Source of the DNA: Candidatus Dormiibacterota bacterium
GTDB lineage: Bacteria; Chloroflexota; Dormibacteria; UBA8260
Direction: 5' to 3'
DNA length: 6,171 bases
NCBI GenBank assembly: GCA_955652545.1
Contig: CATPCA010000112.1
Coordinates: 1-6,171, forward strand
In this document: positions 5,873 to 6,171 of the stretch, one piece after another
Position numbering within the stretch: the first letter of the stretch is position 1
How the letters are laid out: the number at the start of each line of letters is the position of its first letter
Notes under the pieces: generated by a model
What the model was told of the DNA's origin: nothing
The model's input: the letters and a program-made list of their open reading frames with translations, nothing else
Database searches by the model: none
Made by a program: the position numbers and the translations under genes

Positions 5873-6171
5873 TCACTGTTGCTGTCCTGGCTTGCGAAAC
5901 GGCATCCCGCAGGCGGTGAGGAGGGCGCGGCCCTCGTCGTCCGTCCGCGCCGTGGTGACGATGCAGACCTCGAGCCCGCGCAGCTTGTCGATCTTGTCGA
6001 AGTCGATCTCAGGGAAGACCAGCTGCTCGCGAAGCCCGAGGGTGTAGTTGCCGTGACCGTCGAATCCCTTGGGGTCGATGCCGCGGAAATCGCGGATGCG
6101 GGGCAGGGTCACGCTGATCAGCTTGTCGAGGAACTCCCACATGCGCCGGCCGCGCAGCGTGACCTTGACGC
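5873..6171 (-). CDS. rplE: 50S ribosomal protein L5, C-terminal part (5' end outside window)
   Basis: L5 binds 5S rRNA in the central protuberance and contacts the 30S head and P-site tRNA. About 98 C-terminal residues of an expected 180 or so are visible, entering in frame at the window edge as [18 protein letters not shown]. Further family signatures are [10 protein letters not shown], the segment [16 protein letters not shown] and the ending [14 protein letters not shown]. The in-frame ATG at 6140-6142 is internal and not the gene start, because the preceding codons also match L5. It ends in TGA, 56 bases before rpsN. Confidence 0.97.
   Translation of the reverse strand, partial: VKVTLRGRRMWEFLDKLISVTLPRIRDFRGIDPKGFDGHGNYTLGLREQLVFPEIDFDKIDKLRGLEVCIVTTARTDDEGRALLTACGMPFRKPGQQQ

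Noticed and set aside
4794..6047. A 417-codon open frame on the plus strand opposite rplF, rpsH, rpsN and rplE
   Set aside because: It is antisense to four certain ribosomal-protein genes, has a biased Asp/His/Gly/Ala composition and shows no recognisable domain. Long antisense frames are expected in GC-rich DNA.
1..6171. Mobile elements, CRISPR arrays, tRNA genes or a novel accessory system
   Set aside because: No direct repeat series, transposase-like frame, tRNA-like fold or unexplained gene was seen. Nearly every base belongs to a conserved spc-operon gene.

Overview
This is a GC-rich bacterial window (clearly above 60% G+C by eye) holding the distal part of the ribosomal-protein spc operon, all on the minus strand. 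In transcription order, from high to low coordinate, it reads rplE (5' end cut off by the window), rpsN (zinc-binding short form), rpsH, rplF, rplR, rpsE, rpmD, rplO, secY, adk, map, and the first codons of infA, which run off the other edge. The order secY-adk-map-infA, a four-cysteine S14, high GC and frequent GTG starts point to a high-GC Gram-positive, most likely an Actinomycetota lineage. The protein sequences are not close enough to Mycobacterium or Streptomyces as I remember them for me to name a genus, so an acidimicrobial-type or other deep-branching actinobacterium is only an inference.

Layout: 5873-6171 is the C-terminal half of L5. Next comes a 56-base gap with a strong two-part hairpin next to the rpsN ribosome binding site. 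From 4294 to 5816, S14, S8, L6 and L18 are separated by 2-6 bases and all end in TAG. From 906 to 4291, S5, L30, L15, SecY and adenylate kinase are each joined to the next gene by a 4-base ATGA or GTGA overlap, or by TGATG at adk/map. All of these end in TGA. map ends at 130. An 83-base gap follows, with a plausible promoter, and then a GTG-started reading frame whose residues GRVIEPLPD match the N-terminal region of translation initiation factor IF-1.

The genes work together as a growth-linked unit. It supplies seven 30S/50S proteins plus the end of L5, the SecY protein-export channel, adenylate kinase to balance adenine nucleotides, methionine aminopeptidase to trim nascent chains, and IF-1. 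Nothing here suggests mobile DNA, CRISPR, a defence system or a new pathway. The points worth a second look are modest: a roughly 60-residue two-part charged tail on L15 that carries the secY Shine-Dalgarno and a perfect GC palindrome, the hairpin before rpsN, the infA promoter region and unusually short IF-1 N-terminus, the split in stop-codon use, and a few substitutions in conserved motifs of Adk and MetAP. The plus strand has long open frames, but these are antisense shadows typical of high-GC DNA.
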